This document shows, piece after piece, positions 1-8,531 of a stretch of DNA of 64,000 bases. Origin of the DNA: Nocardia sp. MH4 (GTDB lineage: Bacteria; Actinomycetota; Actinomycetes; Mycobacteriales; Mycobacteriaceae); the NCBI RefSeq assembly GCF_019266065.1, contig NZ_LPNR01000124.1, forward strand, positions 103,710 through 167,709, written 5' to 3'. Each line of letters opens with the position of its first letter. The stretch's first letter is position 1. The position numbers and the translations under genes are program-made. The notes under the pieces were generated by a model. It saw only the letters and a list, made by a program, of their open reading frames with translations, was not told where the DNA came from and ran no database searches.

Positions 1-966
1 GACCAGCGCGATGATGACCGTCAGCCCGGCGAACACGACCGCCGATCCGGCCGTGCCCAGCGCCGTGCCCGCCGCTTCCTCGGCCGAATCCTGCACCGCC
101 AGTTCGTGCTTGTACCTCGACACGATGAACAGCGCGTAGTCGATCGAGAGCGCGATGCCGATCATCGAGGCCAGGAACGTGGTGAAGCTGGGGATCGAGA
201 GCACCGAGGTGGACAGGAAGATCAGCGAGGTGGCCGCGCCGAGGCCGACGATCGCGGTGATGATCGGCACGAACGCGGCGACGATCGCGCCGAACGCGAC
301 GACCATGACCACCAGCGCCACCAGCATGCCGATCATCTCGGACTTGCCGCTGGGCATCTCCTGTTCCATCGCGATGGTGCCGCTGATCTCGACCGTCAGC
401 CCGGCCGCGCGGGCGGCGTCACCGACGGCGTAGGCGGCGTCGCGGTCCTCGGCCGTGATATCGGCGAATTCCTTGATCGTGAACGGCACGCTGAAGTACG
501 CGACGGTGTCGGGGTCGGTCTTGTTCAGCACGTTCAGCGGTGCGCCGCTGCAGGTCGACGGGTCGCGCTCGGCCCCGAGACAGCCCATCTCCTCGGTCAT
601 CGCGATCGGATTCGGGATCGGCTTGCTGTGATCGACGATGTCGAGCTGATCGAGCCGGGCGATCATCGCGTCGAGCGCCTGCTTGTTCGCCGGGTCGGTG
701 AGCTTCTGCCCGGCCGGCGCGCCGACGACGTAGGTGCCGGTCACGGCGTCGAAGGCGAAGGCCTCCGACATGCCGGGGAAGTGTTTGTCGAGGATCTCGG
801 TCGCCCGTTCCGACGGCAGGTTGGGCATGCTGAAGTCGTCGGTCATCGGTTTCTGGAGCTGCGCGCCGAGGGCGCCGAGCACCAGGAAACAGATCAACCA
901 GACGGGTAGCACGATCCATTTGCGGCGAAAGGCCAGCTTGCCCCACCGGTACAGATAGACGGACAC
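1..966 (-). CDS. MmpL/RND-family transporter, N-terminal part (cut by window edge)
   Basis: The first 322 codons of an MmpL (RND superfamily) integral membrane transporter; the C-terminal half lies left of the window. GTG start at 964-966 with a GAGGAG ribosome site 7 bases upstream. A first membrane segment (about residues 17-37) is followed by an extracytoplasmic porter domain and then a cluster of membrane helices. The conserved segment ALSIDYALFIVSRY carries the Asp-Tyr pair that relays protons in this family. It is a close paralogue of the next gene (1139-3433), with long identical stretches, so the pair looks like a tandem duplication. MmpL proteins usually export lipids or siderophores across the inner membrane; the substrate here is unknown. 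Confidence 0.93.
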   Translation of the reverse strand, partial: MSVYLYRWGKLAFRRKWIVLPVWLICFLVLGALGAQLQKPMTDDFSMPNLPSERATEILDKHFPGMSEAFAFDAVTGTYVVGAPAGQKLTDPANKQALDAMIARLDQLDIVDHSKPIPNPIAMTEEMGCLGAERDPSTCSGAPLNVLNKTDPDTVAYFSVPFTIKEFADITAEDRDAAYAVGDAARAAGLTVEISGTIAMEQEMPSGKSEMIGMLVALVVMVVAFGAIVAAFVPIITAIVGLGAATSLIFLSTSVLSIPSFTTFLASMIGIALSIDYALFIVSRYKHELAVQDSAEEAAGTALGTAGSAVVFAGLTVIIALV

Positions 967-1090
967 GGTTTTTCTCCTCGCGGTGATCGGTGCGGAGCGG
1001 GAGGTAGAGCCGGGTCTAACCAGTCCGAGTCTGGTGCCAGGCCACCGCGATATCAAGCAACCTGCCAGGTGCGACGGGCGAAAAAGCAGG

Positions 1091-1124
1091 ACGACCCCGC
1101 GATCCTGAGGGATCGCGGGGTCGT
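1091..1124 (-). terminator. Rho-independent terminator of the upstream mmpL gene
   Basis: Perfect 15-bp inverted repeat (arms 1091-1105 and 1110-1124) with a 4-base loop. Read on the minus strand it starts 14 bases after the mmpL stop codon at 1139 and is followed by CCTGCTTTTT, a T-rich tail. It separates the two mmpL copies into at least partly independent transcripts. Confidence 0.85.
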
Positions 1125-1138
1125 CCGGTTCGAGTGGG

Positions 1139-3433
1139 TCAGGAGACCGGAAGCGGCTGCTTCACCGTCTCGGCGCCCTGGTTACGCAGCTGTTCGAGCT
1201 TGGAACCCTCGACGTCGATATCGGGCAGGATGCGGTCGAGCCACTTCGGGATCCACCACGACCACTTGCCCATGATGACCAGCAGCGCGGGCACCACGAC
1301 CATGCGGACGATGAAGGCGTCGATCGCCACACCGGCGGCCAGCGCGAAGCCGAAGGACTTCGCGGTGACGTCGGTCTCCAGGATGAACGAGCCGAACACC
1401 GAGATCATGATGATCGCCGCCGAGGTCACGACGCGGGCGCCGTGGTGGTAGCCGGAGACCATCGCGTCCTTGGGCGACTTGCCGTGCACGAATTCCTCGC
1501 GCATGCGGGTCACCAGGAACACCTGGTAGTCCATGGCCAGGCCGAATACCAAGCCGATCAACATGATCGGCAGGAAGCTGACCAGCGGCTGCGGGTCCTC
1601 GATCAGGCCGAGCTTGCCCTGCTGGAAGATCAGCACGGTGGCGCCGAAGGTGGCCGCCATCGAGAGCAGGAAGCCCAGGGCCGCGGTGAGCGGGACCAGG
1701 ATCGAGCGGAACACCAGGATCAGCAGGATGAACGCGGCACCGGCCACGATCGCCAGGTACGGCACGATCTTGCTGAGCAGGACGTGGTCGACATCGGCGT
1801 AGATGGCGGTGGTGCCGGTGATCCCGTACTCCATGCCGAACTGCGCCTCGAGGTCGGCTTCGGCGCCGCGCGCTTCGGCGACCAGATCCTTGGTGGCCTG
1901 GTTGTTCGGGCCCGACTTCGGCACGCCGTTGAGCATGGCGCCCTGCTTGTTCTCGCTCCACTGCGGCTCGGTCACGTAGTCCATGCCGTCGTAGGACGCG
2001 AGCTTGTCGCGCAGCGCGCCGACCGCGGCCTCACGCTGGCTTTCCGGCACCGCGCTCAGGTCGGTGACGACCATCAGCACGCCGTTGCTGCCCTCGCCGA
2101 AGCCCTCGGTGCGCAGCTCGTAGGCCTTGCGGACGGTGGAGGTCTTCGGGGCCGAGTCCTCGCCGGGCAGACCAAGGTTCAGGCCGGCGGCGGGTGCGGC
2201 GAGCGCGCCGAGCACGACGACCGACAGGATCAGCGCGACCCACGGGGCCTTGCCGATCAGGCGGGCGAAACGCTGGCCGTTGGTGACCGAGCTCTCGTCC
2301 TCGGGATCGTGCTGGGCGACCAGCGGCAGCTTCGGCTTGAACAGGTACTTGCCGAAGGCGCCCATCAGCGCGGGCATCAGGGTGATCGCGGTGAGCACCG
2401 CGAAGCCGGCCGCGATGGCGCCGCCCAGACCCATGAAGGTCAGGAACTGCACGCCGACGATGCTGAGCGCGCCGAGCGCGATGATGACGGTCAGACCGGC
2501 GAACACGACGGCCGAACCGGCGGTGCCGAGCGCGGTACCCGCGGCTTCCTCGGCCGAGTCACGCACGGCCAGTTCGTGTTTGTACCTGGACACGATGAAC
2601 AGCGCGTAGTCGATCGACAGCGCGATGCCGATCATCGAGGCGAGGAAGGTGGTGAAGCTGGGGACCTCGATCACCGAGGTGCCGAGCATGATCAGCGAGG
2701 TCGCGGCGCCGAGGCCGACGATGGCGGTGACGATCGGGACGACGGCGGCGACGATGGCGCCGAAGGCGACCACCATCACGATCAGGGCCACGCCCATGCC
2801 GATCAGCTCGGACTTGCCGCTCGGCTGCTCCTGCTCCATCGCGATCGAGCCGCTGAGCTCGACGGTCAGGCCGGCGTTGCGCGCTTCGGCGGCGACCTCG
2901 TAGGCGGCGTCGCGCTCGACGTCGGTGACATCGGTGACGCCCTCGATACTGAACGGCACGTTCAGCACCGCGACGCTGTCCGGCGCGGTCGAGCTCAGCA
3001 CGTTGAGCGGTGCGCCCGAGCACTTCGACGGGTCGGGGTTGGCGAGACAGCCCATCTTGTCGGTCATCTCGATGGGGCTCATCAGCGGCTTCGAGTGATC
3101 GACGATCGGCAGCTCACCGAGCTTGGTGATGAGCGCGTCGACGGCGGCGCGGTTGGCCGGATCGGTGAGCTTCTGGCCCTCCGGGGCGCCGATCACGTAG
3201 GTGCCGGACACGGCGTCGAACTTGAACTGCTCGGACATGCCCGGGAAGTGCTTGTCGAGGATCTCGTTCGCACGGGCCGACGGCAGCGACGGCATGCTGA
3301 AGTCGTTGGTCATCGGCTTGCTCAGGGTGGCGCCGACGCCGCCGAGCAGCAGGAACAGCAACAACCAGACCGGTAGCACGATCCATTTGCGGCGGAAAGC
3401 GAACTTTCCCCATCTGTACAGGTATACGGACAC
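1139..3433 (-). CDS. MmpL/RND-family transporter (full length, 764 aa)
   Basis: Complete MmpL-family proton-driven transporter of the shorter class (764 aa). The chosen GTG start at 3431-3433 has AGGAG 7 bases upstream; a longer reading frame exists but lacks a ribosome site. The architecture is the family duplication: helix 1, porter loop, a membrane helix bundle with SIDYALFIVSRY, a second porter loop, and a second bundle with LAMDYQVFLVTRM. Each bundle carries an Asp-Tyr pair typical of the proton relay. It is divergent from the TetR gene at 3634 with a palindromic operator between, so it is probably repressed by that regulator. Substrate unknown; lipid, siderophore or drug export are all possible. 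Confidence 0.95.
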   Translation of the reverse strand: MSVYLYRWGKFAFRRKWIVLPVWLLLFLLLGGVGATLSKPMTNDFSMPSLPSARANEILDKHFPGMSEQFKFDAVSGTYVIGAPEGQKLTDPANRAAVDALITKLGELPIVDHSKPLMSPIEMTDKMGCLANPDPSKCSGAPLNVLSSTAPDSVAVLNVPFSIEGVTDVTDVERDAAYEVAAEARNAGLTVELSGSIAMEQEQPSGKSELIGMGVALIVMVVAFGAIVAAVVPIVTAIVGLGAATSLIMLGTSVIEVPSFTTFLASMIGIALSIDYALFIVSRYKHELAVRDSAEEAAGTALGTAGSAVVFAGLTVIIALGALSIVGVQFLTFMGLGGAIAAGFAVLTAITLMPALMGAFGKYLFKPKLPLVAQHDPEDESSVTNGQRFARLIGKAPWVALILSVVVLGALAAPAAGLNLGLPGEDSAPKTSTVRKAYELRTEGFGEGSNGVLMVVTDLSAVPESQREAAVGALRDKLASYDGMDYVTEPQWSENKQGAMLNGVPKSGPNNQATKDLVAEARGAEADLEAQFGMEYGITGTTAIYADVDHVLLSKIVPYLAIVAGAAFILLILVFRSILVPLTAALGFLLSMAATFGATVLIFQQGKLGLIEDPQPLVSFLPIMLIGLVFGLAMDYQVFLVTRMREEFVHGKSPKDAMVSGYHHGARVVTSAAIIMISVFGSFILETDVTAKSFGFALAAGVAIDAFIVRMVVVPALLVIMGKWSWWIPKWLDRILPDIDVEGSKLEQLRNQGAETVKQPLPVS

Positions 3434-3531
3434 GAGGGTGCTCCTAGCGCGAAGAACTCGGGTGGGATCAGGCTCGTAGACAGCACTTGCGGGTCTCCCC
3501 TGACGACCCGCCTCCACATCGTCGTTTTCTG

Positions 3532-3557
3532 CCTACCGTGCGGTAGGTAGACTACCG
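3532..3557. promoter_or_regulatory. Probable TetR operator between mmpL and tetR
   Basis: Nested inverted repeats built from the half-site CTACCG/CGGTAG: CCTACCG (3532-3538), CGGTAGG (3541-3547) and CTACCG (3552-3557). The first two arms form a perfect 16-base palindrome with a 2-base centre; the second and third form another with a 5-base centre. The position between divergent mmpL (start 3433) and tetR (start 3634) suits a shared operator. The assignment to this TetR protein is inferred. Confidence 0.7.
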
Positions 3558-3633
3558 ATTCAGTAAGTGGAGAGGCAACCTCAATTTCGGGGGCGCCGCG
3601 TAAGTCACACGCAGTGATGGGAGGATTGAATAC

Positions 3634-4230
3634 ATGGCTCCCCGAGACACCGTCGACGCCGTTTCCGCAGGTGGAGGCACTAAGCAGGCTATCCGCGACG
3701 CCGCGGTACAGCTTTTCGGCGCCAAGGGTTTCGAGCAGACGAGCCTGCGCGAGGTCGCCGATATGGTGGGGATCACAAAGGCTTCGCTCTACTACCACTA
3801 CGCGTCGAAGCTGGATCTGCTCCTCGCGATCATCGATCCGATCATCGATCACATGCGCGACATCGTCACCGACATCGACGCGGTCCCCTACGACGACGAG
3901 GGCATCCGCGCGGTGCTGCGGACGTACCTGCGCGGGATGATCCGGCACCGCGCGGCGGGCGCGCTGTGCGTGCGCGACACCGCGGCGATCGTCAACGCCA
4001 TCGCCGATCGCTACCCCGATCTGATGGAGCCGACCAGGGAACTGCGCACCTGGCTGGCCGGTCCCGACCCGGATCAGGAAGCCATGCTGCGCGCGGCCGC
4101 GGCCATCGAGGTGCTCGGGGTCGCGCTGCTGTCATCGGAGCTGGCGCCCGGCGCGACCGATGAGATGGTGGAGAAGACCCTGCTCGACGCGGCGACCTGC
4201 GTGCTGACCGCCTGCGGACGGTCGGCATGA
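3634..4230 (+). CDS. TetR/AcrR-family transcriptional regulator
   Basis: A 198-residue one-domain repressor. The N-terminal HTH (about residues 16-62) contains the TetR pattern AAVQLFGAKGFEQTSLREVA followed by GITKASLYYHYASK. The C-terminal ligand domain is helical and not recognisable as to ligand. The ATG start has GGGAGG about 9 bases upstream. It is transcribed away from the MmpL gene across the CTACCG palindromes, the classic arrangement of a local repressor controlling its own gene and an adjacent exporter. The ligand is probably a substrate or precursor related to MmpL export, but nothing in the sequence identifies it. Confidence 0.93.
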   Translation: MAPRDTVDAVSAGGGTKQAIRDAAVQLFGAKGFEQTSLREVADMVGITKASLYYHYASKLDLLLAIIDPIIDHMRDIVTDIDAVPYDDEGIRAVLRTYLRGMIRHRAAGALCVRDTAAIVNAIADRYPDLMEPTRELRTWLAGPDPDQEAMLRAAAAIEVLGVALLSSELAPGATDEMVEKTLLDAATCVLTACGRSA

Positions 4231-4277
4231 CCGGGCGGCCCGCCGCTCCCGCCCGGCCGACCGCGTAAGTTCGACTC

Positions 4278-4754
4278 GTGCATATCACCGCCAGGGTCGA
4301 TTACGCGGTGCGAACGCTGCTGGAGCTCGCCGCGGCCGACGGCGTCGTCAAGGCCGAGGCGATCGCCGCCGCCGCGCAGATCCCGCCGAAGGTACTCGAG
4401 ACCGTGCTGGCCGAGCTGCGCCGCGCCGACCTCGTGCTGAGCAGGCGCGGTCCCGACGGCGGCTACCGCCTCGGCAGGCCTGCCCCGGAGATCTCGGTGG
4501 CCGACGTGATCCGCGCCGTCGAATCGCCGCTGGCCTCGGTGCGCGGGCAGCGCCCCGAGGACGTGCGCTATCCCGGCGCCGCCGAACCGTTGCAGCAGGT
4601 ATGGATCGCGCTGCGGGTCAACATCAGGGCCGTGCTGGAGAACGTCTCCATCGCCGATATCGCCACCGACCGGCTGCCGGGTTTCATCGGCGAGCTGATC
4701 GCCGACCCCGGCGCCTGGGTGCGGCGCGAGCCGCGCACGCCCGCCGGCGCGTAA
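4278..4754 (+). CDS. Rrf2-family transcriptional regulator lacking cluster-binding cysteines
   Basis: A 158-residue protein with GTG start. It opens with the Rrf2 signature ITARVDYAVRTLLELA, followed by the winged-helix recognition region IPPKVLETVLAELRRADLV and the wing RRGPDGGYRLGRP. Many Rrf2 proteins (IscR, NsrR, RsrR) bind an Fe-S cluster through three cysteines in the dimerisation region; this protein has no cysteine at all, so it cannot bind a cluster in that way. It sits 81 bases upstream of, and in line with, the ABC exporter pair and may control it. The ligand is unknown. Confidence 0.88.
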   Translation: MHITARVDYAVRTLLELAAADGVVKAEAIAAAAQIPPKVLETVLAELRRADLVLSRRGPDGGYRLGRPAPEISVADVIRAVESPLASVRGQRPEDVRYPGAAEPLQQVWIALRVNIRAVLENVSIADIATDRLPGFIGELIADPGAWVRREPRTPAGA

Positions 4755-4835
4755 TTCGTCCACAGGCCGGACTTGTCCACAGGGCGGCAAAAGTCGGCGG
4801 CGACGCTCACCCGCACGCGGTAGCCTGCGACCACC

Positions 4836-6569
4836 ATGTTGATCACCCTGCTGCGGACCTACCTGGCCCCGTACCGCGCTCAGCTGGCCGGTGTCCTCGT
4901 GCTCCAGCTGATCTCGGTCATCGCGATGCTCTACCTGCCCAGCCTCAACGCCGACCTCATCGACAACGGCGTGACCAAGGGCGATATCGGCTACATCTGG
5001 TCCACCGGCCTGTTCATGCTCGCGGTCAGCTGCGTGCAGATCGTGGCCTCGTCGGCGTCGGTGTACCTCGGCGCCCAGGCGGCCATGGGAGCGGGCCGCG
5101 ATATGCGCGGTGGCGTGCTGCACCGGGTCGAGACCTTCTCGGCCAGGGAGGTCGGCATGTTCGGCGCGCCCTCGCTGATCACCCGCTCGACCAACGACAT
5201 CCAGCAGGTGCAGCTGCTCATCGTCATGTCGGTGACGATTCTGGTGATGGCGCCGATCATGTGCGTCGGCGGCATCATCATGGCGCTGCGCGAAGATCTG
5301 GGCCTGTCCTGGCTGCTGCTGATCGCGGTCCCCGCGCTGGCGTTGGCCATGGGCACGATCGTGGCCCGCATGGTGCCCGGCTTCCGGCAGATGCAGGCGC
5401 GCATCGATGAGGTGAACCGGGTGCTGCGCGAGCAGATCACCGGCATCAGGGTGGTGCGGGCGTTCGTGCGCGAACGCCAGGAGATCTGGCGCTTCGGGAT
5501 GGCCAACACCGCGCTCACCGACGCCTCGCTGCGCGTCGGCAAGCTGATGGCGCTGATGTTCCCGACGGTCATGCTGATCAGCAACGTCACCGCCGTCGCG
5601 GTGATCTGGTTCGGCGGTCACCACGTCGACAACGGCACCATGCAGATCGGCTCGCTCACCGCGATGCTGTCCTACATCATGCAGATCCTGATGGCCGTCA
5701 TGATGGCCTCGTTCCTGGCGATGATGGCGCCGCGCGCCGCCGTCTCGGCAGACCGGATCGGCGGGGTACTCGAGACCGAGTCCTCGGTCCGGCCGCCGCG
5801 GCTGCCGCAGCCCTTCGCCGCCGACCCGGCCGCGGTCGATGTCCAGTTCGCCGAGTTCGCCTTCCCCGGTGCGGAGAAGCCGGTGCTGCGCGGCATCCGG
5901 TTCCAGGTCGCCCCCGGCACGACGACCGCGATCGTCGGCGCCACCGGCTCCGGCAAGACCACCCTGATCAACCTGATCCCGCGGCTGATCGACGTCACCG
6001 ACGGCGCGGTCTACCTCGGCGGCACCGACGTGCGCCACCTCGATCTCGAACTCCTGCGCGGCGGCATCGGACTGGTCCCGCAGAAGGCGTACCTGTTCTC
6101 CGGCACCATCGCGAGCAACCTGCGCTACGGCAAGCCCGAGGCCACCGACGCGGAACTGTGGCACGCGCTCGAGGTGGCCCAGGCGGCCGACTTCGTGCGC
6201 GAGATGCCGCAGGGGCTCGACACCCCGGTCGCCCAGGGCGGCACCACCGTCTCGGGCGGGCAGCGGCAGCGCCTGTGCATCGCCCGCGCGCTGGTGCGCA
6301 GGCCGCGCGTCTACCTGTTCGACGACTCGTTCTCGGCGCTCGACGTCGCCACCGACGCCAGGCTGCGTGCCGCGCTCAAGCCCGAGACCGCCGACGCGTC
6401 GGTGCTCATCGTCGCCCAGCGGATCGCGACCGTTCGCGACGCCGACCAGATCGTCGTCCTGGAGGACGGCGCGATGGCGGGCATCGGCACGCACGACCAG
6501 TTGATGCAGCGATGTCCCGAATACCGCGAGATCGTCGAGTCCCAGCTCAGTGTGGAGGAGGCTCGATGA
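4836..6569 (+). CDS. ABC exporter half-transporter, subunit 1 (degenerate Walker B)
   Basis: A 577-residue type IV ABC exporter half: six membrane helices (about residues 1-300), then a nucleotide-binding domain with Walker A GATGSGKTT (368-376), signature VSGGQRQRL and a Walker B region YLFDDSFSALD. The residue after the Walker B Asp is Asp instead of the catalytic Glu, as in the degenerate site of heterodimeric exporters. The gene overlaps the next ABC gene by four bases (ATGA), so the two are translationally coupled and should pair. The order resembles the M. tuberculosis Rv1273c-Rv1272c pair (from memory). Substrate unknown; drugs or lipids are likely. Confidence 0.95.
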   Translation: MLITLLRTYLAPYRAQLAGVLVLQLISVIAMLYLPSLNADLIDNGVTKGDIGYIWSTGLFMLAVSCVQIVASSASVYLGAQAAMGAGRDMRGGVLHRVETFSAREVGMFGAPSLITRSTNDIQQVQLLIVMSVTILVMAPIMCVGGIIMALREDLGLSWLLLIAVPALALAMGTIVARMVPGFRQMQARIDEVNRVLREQITGIRVVRAFVRERQEIWRFGMANTALTDASLRVGKLMALMFPTVMLISNVTAVAVIWFGGHHVDNGTMQIGSLTAMLSYIMQILMAVMMASFLAMMAPRAAVSADRIGGVLETESSVRPPRLPQPFAADPAAVDVQFAEFAFPGAEKPVLRGIRFQVAPGTTTAIVGATGSGKTTLINLIPRLIDVTDGAVYLGGTDVRHLDLELLRGGIGLVPQKAYLFSGTIASNLRYGKPEATDAELWHALEVAQAADFVREMPQGLDTPVAQGGTTVSGGQRQRLCIARALVRRPRVYLFDDSFSALDVATDARLRAALKPETADASVLIVAQRIATVRDADQIVVLEDGAMAGIGTHDQLMQRCPEYREIVESQLSVEEAR

Positions 6570-8473
6570 GGCCCGGTGCTCCGGTACCCGGCGCGCCGGG
6601 TACGAAGGCCAAGTCGTTCGGACCGTCGCTCAAGCGCCTGCTGCGCAGGCTCGCGCCGGAACGCCTCGCCGTCGGCGTGATCGTCGCGCTGGTGATCACC
6701 TCGGTGGTGCTCAACACGCTCGGCCCCTACCTCCTCGGCAAGGCCACCAACCTGGTCTTCGACGGCTTCGTCGGCAAGCAGCTCGACCCGCGGTTCAGCA
6801 AAGAGCAGACCATCCAGATGCTGCGCGACCGCGGCGAGAACACCCGCGCCGACATGCTCTCGGCGATGAACGTCATCCCCGGCACTGGCATCGACTTCGA
6901 CGCCGTCGCCCGGGTCCTGCTGATCGTGCTCACCCTGTACGTGGCGGCCTCGGTGTTCGGCTGGCTGCAGGGTTACCTGCTCAATATCGTCATCAACCGG
7001 ACCGTGAAGCGGCTGCGCGACGACGTCGAGGACAAGCTGCACCGGCTGCCGCTGCGCTACTTCGACTCCGCCCCGCGCGGTGACGTGCTCAGCCGCGTCA
7101 CCAACGACGTCGACAACGTCTCGCAGAGCCTGCAGCAGACGATGAGCCAGCTGCTGGTCTCGCTGTTCACCGTGGTCGGCATCCTGATCATGATGTTCTG
7201 GATCTCGCCGCTGCTGGCGCTGATCGCGCTGCTCACCGTGCCCGCGGCCATCGTCGTGACGGCGCAGATCGCCAAGCGGTCCAAGCCGCACTTCGTCGAC
7301 CAGTGGAAGTTCACCGGCGCGGTGAACGCCTCGGTCGAGGAGGCCTACACCGGCCACGAGATCATCACCGCTTTCGGCCGCAGCCGCGAGGTCGGCAAGG
7401 AATTCGACGAGCGCAACCAGCAGCTCTACGACGCGAGCTTCAAGGCGCAGTTCATCTCCGGCCTGATCATGCCGGCCATCATGTTCCTGGGGAACGTGAA
7501 CTTCGTGTTCATCGCGCTGGTCGGCGGCCTGCGGGTGGCCACGGGCAACCTGTCGCTGGGTGACGTCCAGGCCTTCATCCAGTACTCGCGCCAGTTCAGC
7601 CAGCCGCTCACCCAGATCGGCGCGATGGCCAACCTGCTGCAGTCCGGCGTCGCCTCGGCCGAGCGGATCTTCGAGATCCTCGACGCCGAGGAGCAGAGCC
7701 CCGACCCGGTGGTGGAGAACCAGCGCCCGGTCGATCGCGGGCGGGTCGAGTTCGAGGCGGTCTCCTTCGGCTACGACCCCGAGGTGCCGATCATCGAGCG
7801 GCTGTCGCTGGTCGCCGACCCGGGGCACGTCGTCGCCATCGTCGGCCCGACCGGCGCGGGCAAGACCACGCTGGTCAACCTGCTCATGCGCTTCTACGAG
7901 CTCGACGCGGGCACCATCTCGATCGACGACGTCGACATCACCACCATCACCCGCGACCACCTGCGCTCGCGGATCGGCATGGTGCTGCAGGACACCTGGC
8001 TGTTCAAGGGCACCATCCGGGAGAACATCGCCTACGGCAATCCGAACGCCTCCGAGCACGACATCCTGGCGGCGGCCCGCGCCGCCTACGTCGACCGGTT
8101 CGTGCACGCGCTGCCGCACGGCTACGACACGGTGATCGACGAGGAGGGCGGCGGTGTCAGCGCGGGCGAGAAGCAGCTGATCACCATCGCCCGCGCGTTC
8201 CTGGCCAAGCCGTCGATCCTGATCCTCGACGAGGCGACCAGCTCGGTCGACACCCGCACCGAACTGCTGGTCCAGCACGCGACCGCAGCCCTGCGCCGCG
8301 ACCGCACCAGCTTCGTCATCGCGCATCGCCTCTCCACCATCCGCGACGCCGACCTGATCGTGGTGATGGAGAAGGGCCGCATCGTCGAGCACGGCTCGCA
8401 CGAGCGGCTGCTCGAGGAGCGCGGCGCGTACTACCGCCTCTACAACGCGCAGTTCGCGGCGGCGGAACTGTAG
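6566..8473 (+). CDS. ABC exporter half-transporter, subunit 2
   Basis: A 635-residue partner half-transporter. The ATG overlaps the stop of subunit 1 and is preceded by GGAGGAGG inside that gene. It has a longer N-terminal extension, six membrane helices, and a nucleotide-binding domain with Walker A GPTGAGKTT (about 427-435), Walker B ILILDEATSS with the catalytic Glu intact, and an altered signature VSAGEKQLI instead of LSGGQ. So one composite ATP site (this Walker A/B with subunit 1's VSGGQ) is canonical and the other is degenerate. This is the known asymmetry of heterodimeric exporters such as TM287/288. A strong terminator follows. Confidence 0.95.
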   Translation: MRPGAPVPGAPGTKAKSFGPSLKRLLRRLAPERLAVGVIVALVITSVVLNTLGPYLLGKATNLVFDGFVGKQLDPRFSKEQTIQMLRDRGENTRADMLSAMNVIPGTGIDFDAVARVLLIVLTLYVAASVFGWLQGYLLNIVINRTVKRLRDDVEDKLHRLPLRYFDSAPRGDVLSRVTNDVDNVSQSLQQTMSQLLVSLFTVVGILIMMFWISPLLALIALLTVPAAIVVTAQIAKRSKPHFVDQWKFTGAVNASVEEAYTGHEIITAFGRSREVGKEFDERNQQLYDASFKAQFISGLIMPAIMFLGNVNFVFIALVGGLRVATGNLSLGDVQAFIQYSRQFSQPLTQIGAMANLLQSGVASAERIFEILDAEEQSPDPVVENQRPVDRGRVEFEAVSFGYDPEVPIIERLSLVADPGHVVAIVGPTGAGKTTLVNLLMRFYELDAGTISIDDVDITTITRDHLRSRIGMVLQDTWLFKGTIRENIAYGNPNASEHDILAAARAAYVDRFVHALPHGYDTVIDEEGGGVSAGEKQLITIARAFLAKPSILILDEATSSVDTRTELLVQHATAALRRDRTSFVIAHRLSTIRDADLIVVMEKGRIVEHGSHERLLEERGAYYRLYNAQFAAAEL

Positions 8474-8477
8474 GAGA

Positions 8478-8509
8478 CCGGCGCGTCACCCGGGCGGGTG
8501 ACGCGCCGG
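8478..8509 (+). terminator. Terminator-like hairpin after the ABC operon
   Basis: Perfect 14-bp GC-rich inverted repeat (8478-8491 and 8496-8509) with a 4-base loop, starting 5 bases after the stop of ABC subunit 2. No U tract follows, as is common in actinobacteria. Confidence 0.65.
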
Positions 8510-8531
8510 GCAGTCCTGGCACGATGGGCAG

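Noticed and set aside
4074..6494. Minus-strand frame of 806 codons across the Rrf2 and ABC genes
   Set aside because: Reverse-strand shadow with His/Arg/Asp-rich composition; the plus-strand genes have complete motifs.
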